Origin: JAVBNW01 sp031551255
Lineage (GTDB): Bacteria > Bacillota > Clostridia > Christensenellales > UBA1750
Direction of reading: 5' to 3'
Length of the DNA stretch: 43,598 nt
NCBI GenBank assembly: GCA_031551255.1
Contig: JAVBNW010000065.1
Coordinates: forward strand, 1 to 43,598
Part shown: positions 15,923 through 24,741 of the stretch, piece after piece
Numbering within the stretch: position 1 is the stretch's first letter
How the letters are laid out: each line of letters starts with the position of its first letter
Position numbers and translations under genes: made by a program
Notes under the pieces: generated by a model
The model's database searches: none
What the model saw: the letters and a program-made list of their open reading frames with translations, nothing else
Told to the model about the DNA's origin: nothing

Positions 15923-16831
15923 ATGCGCTACTTTGTTGCCGATGCCCATTGTGATCGTTTGATGCACTCGCTTCCGGCCCCCGACATTACGCCGGGCAGG
16001 CTCAAGCGTGGCGGCGTGGCCTTACAAGTATTCGCGCTGTTTGCCGGGATTTTAGGCCCTGCGGGCGATCCGTACGCCGTGGTGCGCAACGAGCTTGCGG
16101 TGTTTTATCGGCTAACCGAGGCTTCGTGCGCGGACGGGTGGGAACTTCGCCAGACGAAGGCGGCGTATCTTCCCGCCGATCACACTGCCGCTATGTTGTC
16201 GATCGAGGGCGGCGAGTGCCTCCAGGGGAGCCTTACGCGCCTTTACGAATTTGCGGCGCTGGGCGTGCGCATGATCGCGCTGACGTGGAACCATGAAAAC
16301 GAGATCGGCTATCCCTCCAAGTACGGCGGCGCGGGGCTTAAGCCCTTTGGCAAGCGCTTGCTGCGCGAGATGGCGTCTTTGCATATTGCGGCTGATGTTT
16401 CGCACTTGAGCGAAAAAGGGTTCTGGGATGTCGAGGCCGCCTGCGGTCCGTTCATGGCTACGCACTCCAATGCGAAGGTGCTGTGCGACTGCCACCGCAA
16501 CCTGACGGATGAGCAGATCAAGGCGATCATCCGACACAACGGCTTTATCGGCGTCAACTTCCTGCCGGCTTTTCTCAACGGCAGCCTGAAGGAAGGCGGC
16601 GCCGCCATCGACGATATCGTCCGGCACATCGATCACATGATGCAGTTGGGCGGGGAAAATGTGATTGGATTCGGCTCCGACTTTGACGGCATCACGGAAC
16701 ATTCCGCAGGGGCGACTGGGCCGGATTGCTTTCCCGCAATTCTCGAGGCATTGGAAAGGCAAAATTATCCCGAGGCGGTTCTTCGGCGCATCGCCGGTGA
16801 CAACCTAGTGAGTTTTTTGAATCGGGTGTAG
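15923..16831 (+). CDS. Membrane dipeptidase family protein (M19)
   Basis: The 302-residue amidohydrolase-fold enzyme resembles renal dipeptidase. Metal ligands are in DAHCD (residues 7-11), the bridging glutamate in SIEGGE (about 95), and histidines in DVSHLSE and ATHSN (about 180-190). GFGSDFDG lies at about 250. It should cleave dipeptides, possibly including D-amino-acid-containing ones, in the cytoplasm since no signal peptide is seen. It is followed after 6 nt by a U32 protein, so the two share a transcript. Confidence 0.88.
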   Translation: MRYFVADAHCDRLMHSLPAPDITPGRLKRGGVALQVFALFAGILGPAGDPYAVVRNELAVFYRLTEASCADGWELRQTKAAYLPADHTAAMLSIEGGECLQGSLTRLYEFAALGVRMIALTWNHENEIGYPSKYGGAGLKPFGKRLLREMASLHIAADVSHLSEKGFWDVEAACGPFMATHSNAKVLCDCHRNLTDEQIKAIIRHNGFIGVNFLPAFLNGSLKEGGAAIDDIVRHIDHMMQLGGENVIGFGSDFDGITEHSAGATGPDCFPAILEALERQNYPEAVLRRIAGDNLVSFLNRV

Positions 16832-16837
16832 GACATT

Positions 16838-19066
16838 ATGAAAATCGAATTGCTCGCACCGGCCGGCAGCATGGAAGGGCTTAGAGCGGCGGTGTCAGGC
16901 GGCGCGGATGCCGTCTATCTTGGCGGCACGGCATTTGGGGCGCGCAGCGCCGCGGAAAATTTTGCCGAGCTTGACCAGGCCGTAAGCTATTGCCATCTGC
17001 GCGGGGTGCGCGCATATCTGACGGTGAACACGCTGGTGAAGGATGGCGAGTTTTCCCGGCTTGACGAGCTGATTTGTGAGGCTGCCGAGGCGGGGATCGA
17101 TGCGTGTATTGTGCAGGATATCGCCGTGGCAGGCCGCATCCGCGAGCTTGTGCCCGGCATGCCGCTGCATGCATCTACGCAGATGGCCCTCATGGGCCGC
17201 TACGGCGCGCGCTTTGCGTGGGAGTGGGGCTTTGCGCGGGCGATTGCCGCGCGCGAGTGCTCACTCGAAGCTATACAGGATATGGCGGCCGAGCTGCCCA
17301 CCGAAGTGTTCGTGCACGGCGCGCTGTGCACAAGCTATAGCGGCCAATGCCTGATGTCGTCCCTAATCGGCGGAAGAAGCGGTAACCGCGGGCGCTGCGC
17401 GCAGCCATGCAGACTGCCGTATGCTATGCAGGGCGAGCGGGGGTATTGGCTCAGTACCCGGGATCTTTGCCTTATCGATCGCATTCCCGAGCTCTTGCAC
17501 GCCGGCGCGGCCGCGTTTAAGATCGAAGGCCGCCTGCGCCGCCCGGAATACGCGGCCATCGCGACCGCTGCCTACCGAAGAGCGCTCGATGCCGCGATTG
17601 CGGGCGTGCCCTACGATTCCGCGCGGGATCGGCAAGATCTGTTCGCCATGTTCAACAGGGGCGAGTTTACGGATGGCTATGCGTTTGGCGGAACGATTGT
17701 AAACCCCGAGCGGCCCAACCACGGCGGCGTTTATGTCGGCGAGGCGAGGGCTGACGGCCTGCATGCGGAGACGGAGATTCATAAAGGAGATTCCCTTGAA
17801 ATCCGCCCCTCCGGCAGGGGATTTGCCGCCGAACGCGATGTTTCCGGTTTTGTACGCATGAAGCTTCCGGCACACGGCGCGCTGTACCGTACGGTGGACG
17901 CGCGCCTGATGCACAGTGCGCGCGAAAGCTACGCGCAAGAAAAACGCCCTACGGCGATCGACGCCCGCGTCGTTTTAGTGCCCGGTGGAAATGCGCGGCT
18001 GCGGCTGGGGGCTGTGGAGGTAGAAGGGGATATCGTTCAAGAAGCGAAGAGCAGGCCGCTTTCCATAAAGGATATCAGGCGTTCGCTCGACCGCTTCGAC
18101 GAATACCCATGGAGGCTCGGCGCGTGTGAGATGGAAGGCGAAAACGCGTTTTTGCCGGTGGCATCGCTCAATGCGCTGCGCAGGGCCGCTATAGTAAAGT
18201 TGGCGGCGCATGTGCTAAAGGCGGCGAGAGGATTCGAACCTCCCGCCATGATGCGCAGCGCTCAGAATCAGGCGATACCCGCGAAAAGCGCCTGTACCGA
18301 TCCTCTCCTCGTTTTGCAATCCGCCGAAATCAACGAGCTTTGCCAGGCCGCGCCGTTTGTGGACGAGCTTTATTATGCGCCTTCCGATTGGCGCATTGCC
18401 TCCCTGACGCGGGATTTTCATAAGTTGCCGGAGAGCGTCCGGCTCGTGCTTCCGTTTTGGCTCGAAGGCGAATATCTGGAAAAAGCGCTTGACGCCTTTG
18501 ATCGCCGCCGCTTCGTAGCGGGGAGCCCGGGCCAACTTGCCCTACTCAAGGGGCATGATGTTATAAGCGACTATACTGTACACGCGGCAAGCGCGCGGGC
18601 CGTGCGCGCGTGGCTTTCGATGGGAGCTGTTCGCGCTGCGCTCTCCCCGGAGCTGACGCTTGGCGAGATGACGGCGGCGGCTCAGGGCGGGGCTGCGGAG
18701 ATGATCGCCTACGGCCGCCTCACGCTGATGACGCTTAGGCACTGCCCGGCTTCGGCACGCGCGACGGGGGAAGGCGGCTGCGCTGCCTGCGGGTTGCGCG
18801 GGGCGTTGATCGATAGAAAGGGCGAGACGTTTTCCCTCGTGAAGACCGACGCGCAGGACGGTTGCCGCGTTACGCTACTTAACGCCCATACCCTCAGCTG
18901 CCTTAGCGATGTCCACGCGCTGCGCACAGCGGGCGCTGCCGCGTGGCGCGTCATCGGCGCCGCGCAAGATGCGCGCGCGGTTAGGGATGCGCTGGACGGG
19001 AAGACTGTTAAGGACCGCCCCGGCCTTCCGGTCACGCGCGGGCATTGGTTTCGGGGCGTGGAGTGA
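16838..19066 (+). CDS. U32 family protein with DUF3656-type C-terminal region
   Basis: The 742-residue protein opens with IELLAPAGSMEGLRAAVSGGADAVYLGG, the classic U32 'peptidase' start. The cysteine-rich signature is in CTSYSGQCLMSSLIGGRSGNRGRCAQPCRLPY (about residues 166-197), with more cysteines at about 638-652 (CPASARATGEGGCAAC). Characterised U32 members (RlhA, TrhP) hydroxylate 23S rRNA or tRNA rather than degrade protein, probably with an iron-sulfur cluster and prephenate-derived chemistry. The long form with a middle DUF3656-like region is closest to RlhA, but the substrate is not proven here. At 18222-18246 the DNA resembles an antisense tRNA T-arm, giving peptide ARGFEPP; I treat this as chance. 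Confidence 0.88.
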   Translation: MKIELLAPAGSMEGLRAAVSGGADAVYLGGTAFGARSAAENFAELDQAVSYCHLRGVRAYLTVNTLVKDGEFSRLDELICEAAEAGIDACIVQDIAVAGRIRELVPGMPLHASTQMALMGRYGARFAWEWGFARAIAARECSLEAIQDMAAELPTEVFVHGALCTSYSGQCLMSSLIGGRSGNRGRCAQPCRLPYAMQGERGYWLSTRDLCLIDRIPELLHAGAAAFKIEGRLRRPEYAAIATAAYRRALDAAIAGVPYDSARDRQDLFAMFNRGEFTDGYAFGGTIVNPERPNHGGVYVGEARADGLHAETEIHKGDSLEIRPSGRGFAAERDVSGFVRMKLPAHGALYRTVDARLMHSARESYAQEKRPTAIDARVVLVPGGNARLRLGAVEVEGDIVQEAKSRPLSIKDIRRSLDRFDEYPWRLGACEMEGENAFLPVASLNALRRAAIVKLAAHVLKAARGFEPPAMMRSAQNQAIPAKSACTDPLLVLQSAEINELCQAAPFVDELYYAPSDWRIASLTRDFHKLPESVRLVLPFWLEGEYLEKALDAFDRRRFVAGSPGQLALLKGHDVISDYTVHAASARAVRAWLSMGAVRAALSPELTLGEMTAAAQGGAAEMIAYGRLTLMTLRHCPASARATGEGGCAACGLRGALIDRKGETFSLVKTDAQDGCRVTLLNAHTLSCLSDVHALRTAGAAAWRVIGAAQDARAVRDALDGKTVKDRPGLPVTRGHWFRGVE

Positions 19067-19073
19067 CGCATGT

Positions 19074-19219
19074 TATCGTCGGCCAACCCCAAAACTAGGA
19101 CGGCGAGCGGATCTTTTTCATGCCGAAGGCATATCCCGAAGGATCGCTTCCTTCCGCGCACTTGCCCTGCGAAAAATTCTCTCGCTCGTCCGCGCTGCTT
19201 TTGAAGTTGTTAAACTATA
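19074..19219 (+). repeat. 160-bp inverted-repeat element, copy B
   Basis: It starts 8 nt after the U32 stop. Ends TATCGTCGGCCAACCCCAAAA and, inverted, TATAGTTTAACAACTTCAAAA pair. The core GAGCGGATCTTTTTC, CTTCCTTCCGCGC and GCGAAAAATTCTCTCGCTCG closely follow copy A. The apical part is shorter. Confidence 0.72.
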
Positions 19220-19284
19220 AACCCGCCATTTTCCGGAAAGGCGATTTTCGAAAGATAAAAGGCCCCAGATAGGAGGAATCCACG

Positions 19285-21654
19285 TTGGAAGAGAGAAGCC
19301 TTCGGGTTTTAGAATTTAATAAAATACGCGATTTGCTCGTGGAAAACGCTCGCTCGGACATGGGAAAGGATCTCTGCCGCGCGCTTACGCCCTCCAGCGA
19401 CCGTGCGACGGTGGAAGCGTGGCAAAATGAGACGGAAGAAGCCGTGGTGATCCTGCATCGCGTGGGCGCGCACCCGATTCCGGCTTTTGACGACGTGCGC
19501 GCGCAGCTCAAGCGCGCGGAGCTTGGCGCGGTGCTGTCCATGCGCGATCTTCTGCTGTGCGCGTCGGCAATGCGTTCCTCGCGCACGGCGTATGCGGCGC
19601 TGGCGAGGGAGGACGATGATGAGGAGGACCCTACGCCCAGAATCCACGCGTCGGCAGCATCGCTCCGCACGATGCGCCTTCTGGAGGAGGATATTGCGGG
19701 CGCGATTCTGAGCGATGAGGAGATGTCCGACGGCGCGAGCCCGGCCCTTGCATCCATCCGCCGCAAGGTGCGCCAGGCGAACGACCGCGTGCGCGAGAAG
19801 CTCAATTCCTACATTCGCAACCCCAGCTTTCAAAAATACCTGCAAGACCCCATCATCACGGTGCGTTCCGGCCGCTTTGTGCTGCCGGTGCGTCAGGAAC
19901 ACCGCCAGAGCGTTCCAGGGCTCATCCACGACCAGAGCTCAAGCGGTGCGACGCTGTTCGTAGAGCCGATGGCCATCGTCGAAATCAACAACGACATCAA
20001 GCAGTTCGCCGCCCAGGAACTGGCGGAGATCGAGCGAATCCTCGCAGAGTTTTCTTCGCGAGTGGCTGCAGTGGCGGCAGATCTGGCGACAAATCTTGAA
20101 ATTTTAGCACACCTTGATTTTTTGTTTGCCAAGGGCGTGCTCTCGCGCGATATGCGCGCGTCGCAGCCCAAGCTCAATGAGGAGGGCAGGCTGCGCCTCA
20201 AGCGCGCCAGGCATCCGCTGATCGCCGCCGCCGCCGTCGTGCCCATCGATCTGTGGCTCGGCGAAGAGTTTTCAACGCTCGTCGTCACCGGCCCCAACAC
20301 CGGCGGCAAGACCGTTACGCTAAAGACCGTCGGCCTGCTCGCGCTCATGGCGCAGGCGGGGCTGCAGTTGCCCTGCGATTTAGGCAGCGAAACGGCGGTT
20401 TTCGACAACGTGTTCGCCGATATCGGCGACGAGCAGTCCATCGAGCAGTCGCTCTCCACGTTTTCTTCGCACATGACGAACATCGTGCACATCCTAAAAA
20501 ACGTGACGCCACATTCGCTGGCGCTGTTTGACGAGCTTGGCGCGGGCACCGACCCCACCGAAGGCGCGGCGCTGGCCATCGCGATCTTGGAGCGGCTGCG
20601 CAACCGGAAAATCCGCACGCTTGCCACCACGCACTATGCCGAGATCAAGGCATTCGCGCTGATGAACGAAGGCGTTGAAAACGCGTCGGTGGAGTTTAAC
20701 ATCGAGACTCTAAGGCCGACCTATAAACTATCCATCGGCATACCCGGCAAGTCGAACGCGTTTGAAATTTCAAGAAGGCTTGGGTTGATGGAAGATATCA
20801 TCGCGCAGGCCACAAGGCGGCTCAGCACCGAGCAGATCAAGTTTGAAGACGTGATCTCCACCGCCGAGGCGCAGCGCCAGCGCGCGCAAAAGGAGCGGGA
20901 GCTCGCCGAGGAGGCGCGCGTTGAAACCGACAAGCTGCGCGCCGACGCTGAGAAGATGCGCACATCCATGGAGGCGCAACGGCAGGAATACCTGCGCAAG
21001 GCGCGCGATGAGGCAAAACAGCTGGTGCGCAGGGCGCAGGCCGAGATGGATGAGGCCATCGACGCGCTGAAAAAAGCGGACGCCGAGGGCCAGCAAAGGG
21101 CGGTGCAACAGGCGCGCCAGGCGATGCGCGACAGCATGTCCGCACTGTCGGAGGGGCTGCTTGAGGAGGAAATGCAGCGCCTTACGCCGCCGCCAAAGGA
21201 TTTAAAGCCCGGCGAGACGGTTTTCATACAGCACCTGGGTACGAACGGCACCGTGCTCGCCCCGCCCAACGAAAAGGGAGAGGTGCCGCTGCAAGTGGGT
21301 ATCATGAAGGCGACGGCGCATATTTCGCAATTGAGAGTCGCGCAGGAAAGCAAGCCCGATAAGGCGCGGGCGCGCGCGCAGAGGCAGATCAACGTTTCGC
21401 AGCGCTCCGCGGCGCTTTCGTGCGATGTGCGCGGGCAGTCGCTGGGCGAGGCGATCGAAAATGTGGATAAGTACCTTGACGACTGCGTGCTCTCCTCGCT
21501 CACCGAAGTGCAGATCGTGCACGGAAAGGGCACCGGTACCCTCAGGCAAGGCCTTCATCAACATCTTCGGCGTCACGCGCATGTGGATAGCTTCAGGCTC
21601 GGCAAGTACGGCGAGGGAGAGGAGGGCGTGACGGTCGTCACGCTCAGGCAGTAG
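19285..21654 (+). CDS. mutS2: Endonuclease MutS2 / ribosome rescue ATPase
   Basis: The 789-residue MutS-like ATPase lacks the MutS mismatch-recognition domain. Walker A GPNTGGKT is at residues 336-343, followed by FADIGDEQSIEQSLSTFSSHM and FDELGAGTDPTEGAALA. A long coiled coil (about 510-625) and a C-terminal Smr domain (CDVRGQSLGEAI...VQIVHGKGTGTLR) complete it. The family has been linked to suppression of recombination and, in Bacillus, to splitting collided ribosomes. TTG 19285 is set by AGGAGGA at 19271-19277. The next gene starts 3 nt after the stop. Confidence 0.95.
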   Translation: MEERSLRVLEFNKIRDLLVENARSDMGKDLCRALTPSSDRATVEAWQNETEEAVVILHRVGAHPIPAFDDVRAQLKRAELGAVLSMRDLLLCASAMRSSRTAYAALAREDDDEEDPTPRIHASAASLRTMRLLEEDIAGAILSDEEMSDGASPALASIRRKVRQANDRVREKLNSYIRNPSFQKYLQDPIITVRSGRFVLPVRQEHRQSVPGLIHDQSSSGATLFVEPMAIVEINNDIKQFAAQELAEIERILAEFSSRVAAVAADLATNLEILAHLDFLFAKGVLSRDMRASQPKLNEEGRLRLKRARHPLIAAAAVVPIDLWLGEEFSTLVVTGPNTGGKTVTLKTVGLLALMAQAGLQLPCDLGSETAVFDNVFADIGDEQSIEQSLSTFSSHMTNIVHILKNVTPHSLALFDELGAGTDPTEGAALAIAILERLRNRKIRTLATTHYAEIKAFALMNEGVENASVEFNIETLRPTYKLSIGIPGKSNAFEISRRLGLMEDIIAQATRRLSTEQIKFEDVISTAEAQRQRAQKERELAEEARVETDKLRADAEKMRTSMEAQRQEYLRKARDEAKQLVRRAQAEMDEAIDALKKADAEGQQRAVQQARQAMRDSMSALSEGLLEEEMQRLTPPPKDLKPGETVFIQHLGTNGTVLAPPNEKGEVPLQVGIMKATAHISQLRVAQESKPDKARARAQRQINVSQRSAALSCDVRGQSLGEAIENVDKYLDDCVLSSLTEVQIVHGKGTGTLRQGLHQHLRRHAHVDSFRLGKYGEGEEGVTVVTLRQ

Positions 21655-21656
21655 GC

Positions 21657-22121
21657 ATGAAAATCACAAAAGCGGTACTTACCAACATGGTTTTGGTACA
21701 GGACCCTGTTACAAACAAAATCGTGGCACAGGATCGCCAAAAGGGCGAGTGGGACGGCATCACGCTGCCCGGAGGGCATGTCGAGAACGGCGAGAGCTTT
21801 GTGGATGCCGCCAAGCGGGAGGTTTTCGAGGAAACTGGGCTTAGAATCGACCGCCTGGAACTGCGCGGCGTCGCCCAATGGTGTAGAGCCGACAGCGGCG
21901 ACAGGCACATTGTTTTTTTGTACAGAACGCGCAGTTTTTCCGGCGAACTGCTTGCAGAAACGCCCGAAGGACGCCTTTTCTGGGCGGGGCTTGACGAGCT
22001 TCATGGGATGAAGCTCAGCGCCAATGTAGAGCCCATAATGGAAGCGCTCTTAAGGGACGACGCATGCGAGGCCTTTGCCGAATGGGTGGACGATTTTTCC
22101 GCTCCGATGATGGTTATATAA
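21657..22121 (+). CDS. Nudix hydrolase
   Basis: The 154-residue protein has a perfect Nudix box, G-x5-E-x7-REVFEETGL (about residues 39-61), which binds magnesium for hydrolysis of a nucleoside-diphosphate-linked compound. The start MKITKAVLTNMVLVQDPVTNKIVAQDR and the late FWAGLDELHGMKLS recall 8-oxo-dGTPase (MutT/YvcI)-type members. Substrate cannot be assigned. It abuts mutS2, so it is probably translated from the same message; both touch DNA quality control, but the link is only positional. Confidence 0.85.
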   Translation: MKITKAVLTNMVLVQDPVTNKIVAQDRQKGEWDGITLPGGHVENGESFVDAAKREVFEETGLRIDRLELRGVAQWCRADSGDRHIVFLYRTRSFSGELLAETPEGRLFWAGLDELHGMKLSANVEPIMEALLRDDACEAFAEWVDDFSAPMMVI

Positions 22122-22164
22122 GCAACAGAGAGAAGGCCGTGACAGTAAAGGAGATGGAAAGAAA

Positions 22165-22587
22165 GTGCAGTGGCACGAGCAATATACCAAAGAAAACGAG
22201 CCGATGCGGGAGGATATGTCTTCGTGCATAAACATGCCCGCGTGGAACGAACTCTTAGGCTGGATAGAAGGTATAAGCGGGAAGCTCAAAACGGCATATA
22301 GCGCCTGCAGCATGCAGCGCGGGTGGAACGTAAAATGCACGAAGAAGGGCAAGTCTCTCGCGACGCTGTACCCGCAAAACGGCTATTTCAAGGCGTTAAT
22401 CGTGCTTCCCGACCGCATGGTCGGAGCGATTGAGCCGCTCTTGCCCGCTATGAGCGAGCGCGTACAAGGCGCGTATCGCCAAACGCCTTCGTCCATGGGC
22501 GGGCGCTGGCTGATGCTCGAGGCGAGAGACGAACGCGTCGCCGAGGATATCCGTACATTGATCAAAGCAAAGGCGGATGCTTTATGA
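22165..22587 (+). CDS. DUF3788 family protein
   Basis: This small (140-residue) cytoplasmic protein has WNELLGWIEG, RGWNVKCTKKGKSLATLYPQNGYFKALIVL and GGRWLMLEARDERVAEDIRTLIKAK, matching my recollection of the DUF3788 pattern. No activity is known to me. GTG 22165 follows AAAGGAG at 22147-22153 with 11-nt spacing; ATG 22204 is a possible shorter start. Its stop overlaps the start of the response regulator (ATGA), so the two are translationally coupled. Confidence 0.7.
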   Translation: MQWHEQYTKENEPMREDMSSCINMPAWNELLGWIEGISGKLKTAYSACSMQRGWNVKCTKKGKSLATLYPQNGYFKALIVLPDRMVGAIEPLLPAMSERVQGAYRQTPSSMGGRWLMLEARDERVAEDIRTLIKAKADAL

Positions 22588-23267
22588 CGAGGGTTTTGCT
22601 CGTCGACGACGACGCCAACATCCGCCAGCTTCTAAAGCTCTATCTCGAAAGGGAAGGGCTCGAGGCGGATGAAGCCGCGCGCGGAGATACGGCGCTGGAG
22701 GTGTTTGAAAAGCGGCCGCCGGCTTTGGTTTTGCTCGATTTGATGCTGCCGGGGCTCGAGGGCATCGAGGTATGCCGCCGCATACGGCGCGTGTCGTCGA
22801 TCCCCATCATTATGCTTACGGCGAAAGACGAAACGATGGATAAAATTCTCGGCCTGGAGCTCGGCGCGGACGACTACATTACCAAGCCCTTCGACCCCAA
22901 AGAAGTGATCGCCCGCGTCAAGGTCTGTCTGCGCCGTGCACAGGGCGGGAGCGAGCCGGCCAAGGCGCTTGCGTATCCGGAACTTTCCGTGAATTTGACG
23001 GGCTATGAAGCTTCTTACCGGGGCGAGCGGATTGACATGCCGCCCAAGGAGCTTGAGCTTTTATACTTTCTCGCATCGCATCCCGGGCAGGTATTTACCC
23101 GTGAGCAGCTTCTTGAGCAGGTATGGGGGTATGATTACTTTGGGGATTCGCGCACGGTAGACGTGCATATTAAGCGCCTGCGCGAAAAGTTTTTGGGCAG
23201 CGAAGAGCACGGCTGGCAAATCCGCACCGTATGGGGTGTGGGTTATAAGTTTGAGGCGCATGCATGA
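22584..23267 (+). CDS. OmpR/PhoB-type response regulator
   Basis: The 227-residue regulator has a receiver domain with the acidic pocket D8-D10, phospho-acceptor D52 (VLLDLMLPG), T79 and K101 (YITKPFD). The C-terminal winged helix contains PPKELELLYFLASHPGQVFTREQLLEQVWGYDYFGDSRTVDVHIKRLREK. All key residues are present. It lies between a DUF3788 gene and its kinase, overlapping both by 4 nt, so phosphorylation by the next gene product is expected. A likely target is the htrA-like gene after the kinase. Confidence 0.93.
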   Translation: MTRVLLVDDDANIRQLLKLYLEREGLEADEAARGDTALEVFEKRPPALVLLDLMLPGLEGIEVCRRIRRVSSIPIIMLTAKDETMDKILGLELGADDYITKPFDPKEVIARVKVCLRRAQGGSEPAKALAYPELSVNLTGYEASYRGERIDMPPKELELLYFLASHPGQVFTREQLLEQVWGYDYFGDSRTVDVHIKRLREKFLGSEEHGWQIRTVWGVGYKFEAHA

Positions 23268-24694
23268 AGCTGCGCGCAAAGCTTTTCTTAGCCCTTTCCG
23301 GCGTGGCGCTCGCGGCGCTTGCTATGATGCTTTTGATCGTGGCATCCATGAACCAGCGCGAGCAGGAGCGGCGCGCATACGGCGTTGTGGGCGTTACGGC
23401 GGCGGACATTGCGCTTCTTCGCGGCGCGGTGGAAGATGAAAAGGCCGACGCGAGCATCTACCTTGCGCGCCTGAGCGCCGCGCAGGAGACTGGGTCCATG
23501 TCCGCATGGCTGGTCTATCCAAGCGGCGCGATTCTACCGGCGGACTGGATGCCAGGCGACTATACGGGGTTTACCGGCTGGAGCGTCGAGCAGTTTGACA
23601 TCGCGCCGGCATTTTCCGCCGAGGACATCAGCGTCTACGTCGAGCCGGCGCTGCGCGGAGAATCCATGATCATTACCGGGACGTTTGGCGGCAGACTCAA
23701 AAGCGCGTCCGTCACGGCGATTGAGCCGGTTAGGCGCGCGGACGGGACGATTTCTTCGGCGTTGTTTGTGCACCGAAGCCTTGACGCGCTGGAAAGGGGC
23801 GATCTGTTTGCGATATGGCGGCAGGCGGGCATCGCCTTTGCCGGAGGCATAGCGGCGGCTATTTTGCTTGCGTTGTGGCAAAGTGGCATACTCGCAGCGC
23901 CTTTTGAGAAACTTGCCGTGGCTTATGCGCGAAGGGAGGAGCGGGCAGGGGGAGAAGAAGCCCAGCTTGGACACGCACTTGAGCGTATGGATGCTCAGAT
24001 CAGCGATCTGGAGGAGCTCAGGCGTGGCTTCGTGTCCAATGTATCGCACGAGCTTCGCTCGCCTCTGACGAACATCGTGGGCTACTTGCAGGGCATCGTA
24101 GATGGCGCGGTCTCCCAAGACGAAAGCGCGCGCTACACAGAGATAGCGCTTGACGAGGCCAAGCGGATGTCTTCGCTGATTGGAGATCTTCTCGACCTTT
24201 CGCGCCTGGAATCCGGCCGCTTTTCGCTTAACATGGAAGAGTTTGACGTATGCGAGCTATTGCGCCGATCTCTCGCGGCGCACGCAAACCGTTTGGAAGA
24301 GAAGTATATCCGCCTTACGGTGGATTTTCGGGAGGAAGTTTTGCCTGTGCACGGCGATCCGCGCTGGATTAGGCAGGCGGTCGACAACATCTTGGGCAAT
24401 GCGATCAAGTTTGTAGGGGAAGGCGGCGCAGTGACGATACGCGCGCAGGCCTTGCAGGACAGGGTGTACGTGATGGTGGCCGACGACGGCCCCGGCATCG
24501 ATAAGCAAGATCTCGACCATGTCTTTGAATGGTTTTATAAGGCGGACAAGGCGCATTCCGGCGAGGGGACGGGGCTTGGGCTTGCGATCGTCAAGAGCAT
24601 CCTTAGCAGGCACGGGCAGGCTGTCAAGATTTCGTCGCGGCCCGGGCACGGCGTCATCGTCACGTTTTCATTGGCGCTTTTTCGCTCCCTTTGA
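23264..24694 (+). CDS. Membrane sensor histidine kinase
   Basis: The 476-residue kinase has a membrane helix at about 7-29, an extracytoplasmic sensor of about 150 residues, and a second helix near 187-210. A HAMP-like linker precedes HisKA with H262 in FVSNVSHELRSPLTN. The ATPase domain shows DNILGNAIKFVGEG (N box), DDGPGID (G1) and GEGTGLGLAIVKSI (G2). This is the EnvZ/PhoR-like class. It overlaps the regulator by ATGA. The sensor region resembles no domain I can name, so the signal is unknown; the neighbouring HtrA protease suggests envelope stress. Confidence 0.93.
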   Translation: MKLRAKLFLALSGVALAALAMMLLIVASMNQREQERRAYGVVGVTAADIALLRGAVEDEKADASIYLARLSAAQETGSMSAWLVYPSGAILPADWMPGDYTGFTGWSVEQFDIAPAFSAEDISVYVEPALRGESMIITGTFGGRLKSASVTAIEPVRRADGTISSALFVHRSLDALERGDLFAIWRQAGIAFAGGIAAAILLALWQSGILAAPFEKLAVAYARREERAGGEEAQLGHALERMDAQISDLEELRRGFVSNVSHELRSPLTNIVGYLQGIVDGAVSQDESARYTEIALDEAKRMSSLIGDLLDLSRLESGRFSLNMEEFDVCELLRRSLAAHANRLEEKYIRLTVDFREEVLPVHGDPRWIRQAVDNILGNAIKFVGEGGAVTIRAQALQDRVYVMVADDGPGIDKQDLDHVFEWFYKADKAHSGEGTGLGLAIVKSILSRHGQAVKISSRPGHGVIVTFSLALFRSL

Positions 24695-24719
24695 CATTCG
24701 TTTCCTGTGAGGATACAAT
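24691..24719 (+). promoter_or_regulatory. Promoter of the htrA-like gene, overlapping the kinase stop
   Basis: TTGACA (24691-24696) covers the kinase stop codon. TACAAT (24714-24719) follows with a 17-bp spacer, the same pair of hexamers and spacing as at rny. The start codon is 23 nt after the -10. Confidence 0.72.
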
Positions 24720-24741
24720 ACCGGAGAAAGAAGGGTATGCA

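Noticed and set aside
18222..18246. tRNA T-arm-like sequence on the minus strand (GGTTCGAATCC) inside the U32 gene
   Set aside because: No matching acceptor 5' strand, anticodon arm or CCA was found, and the U32 frame reads through. Probably chance.
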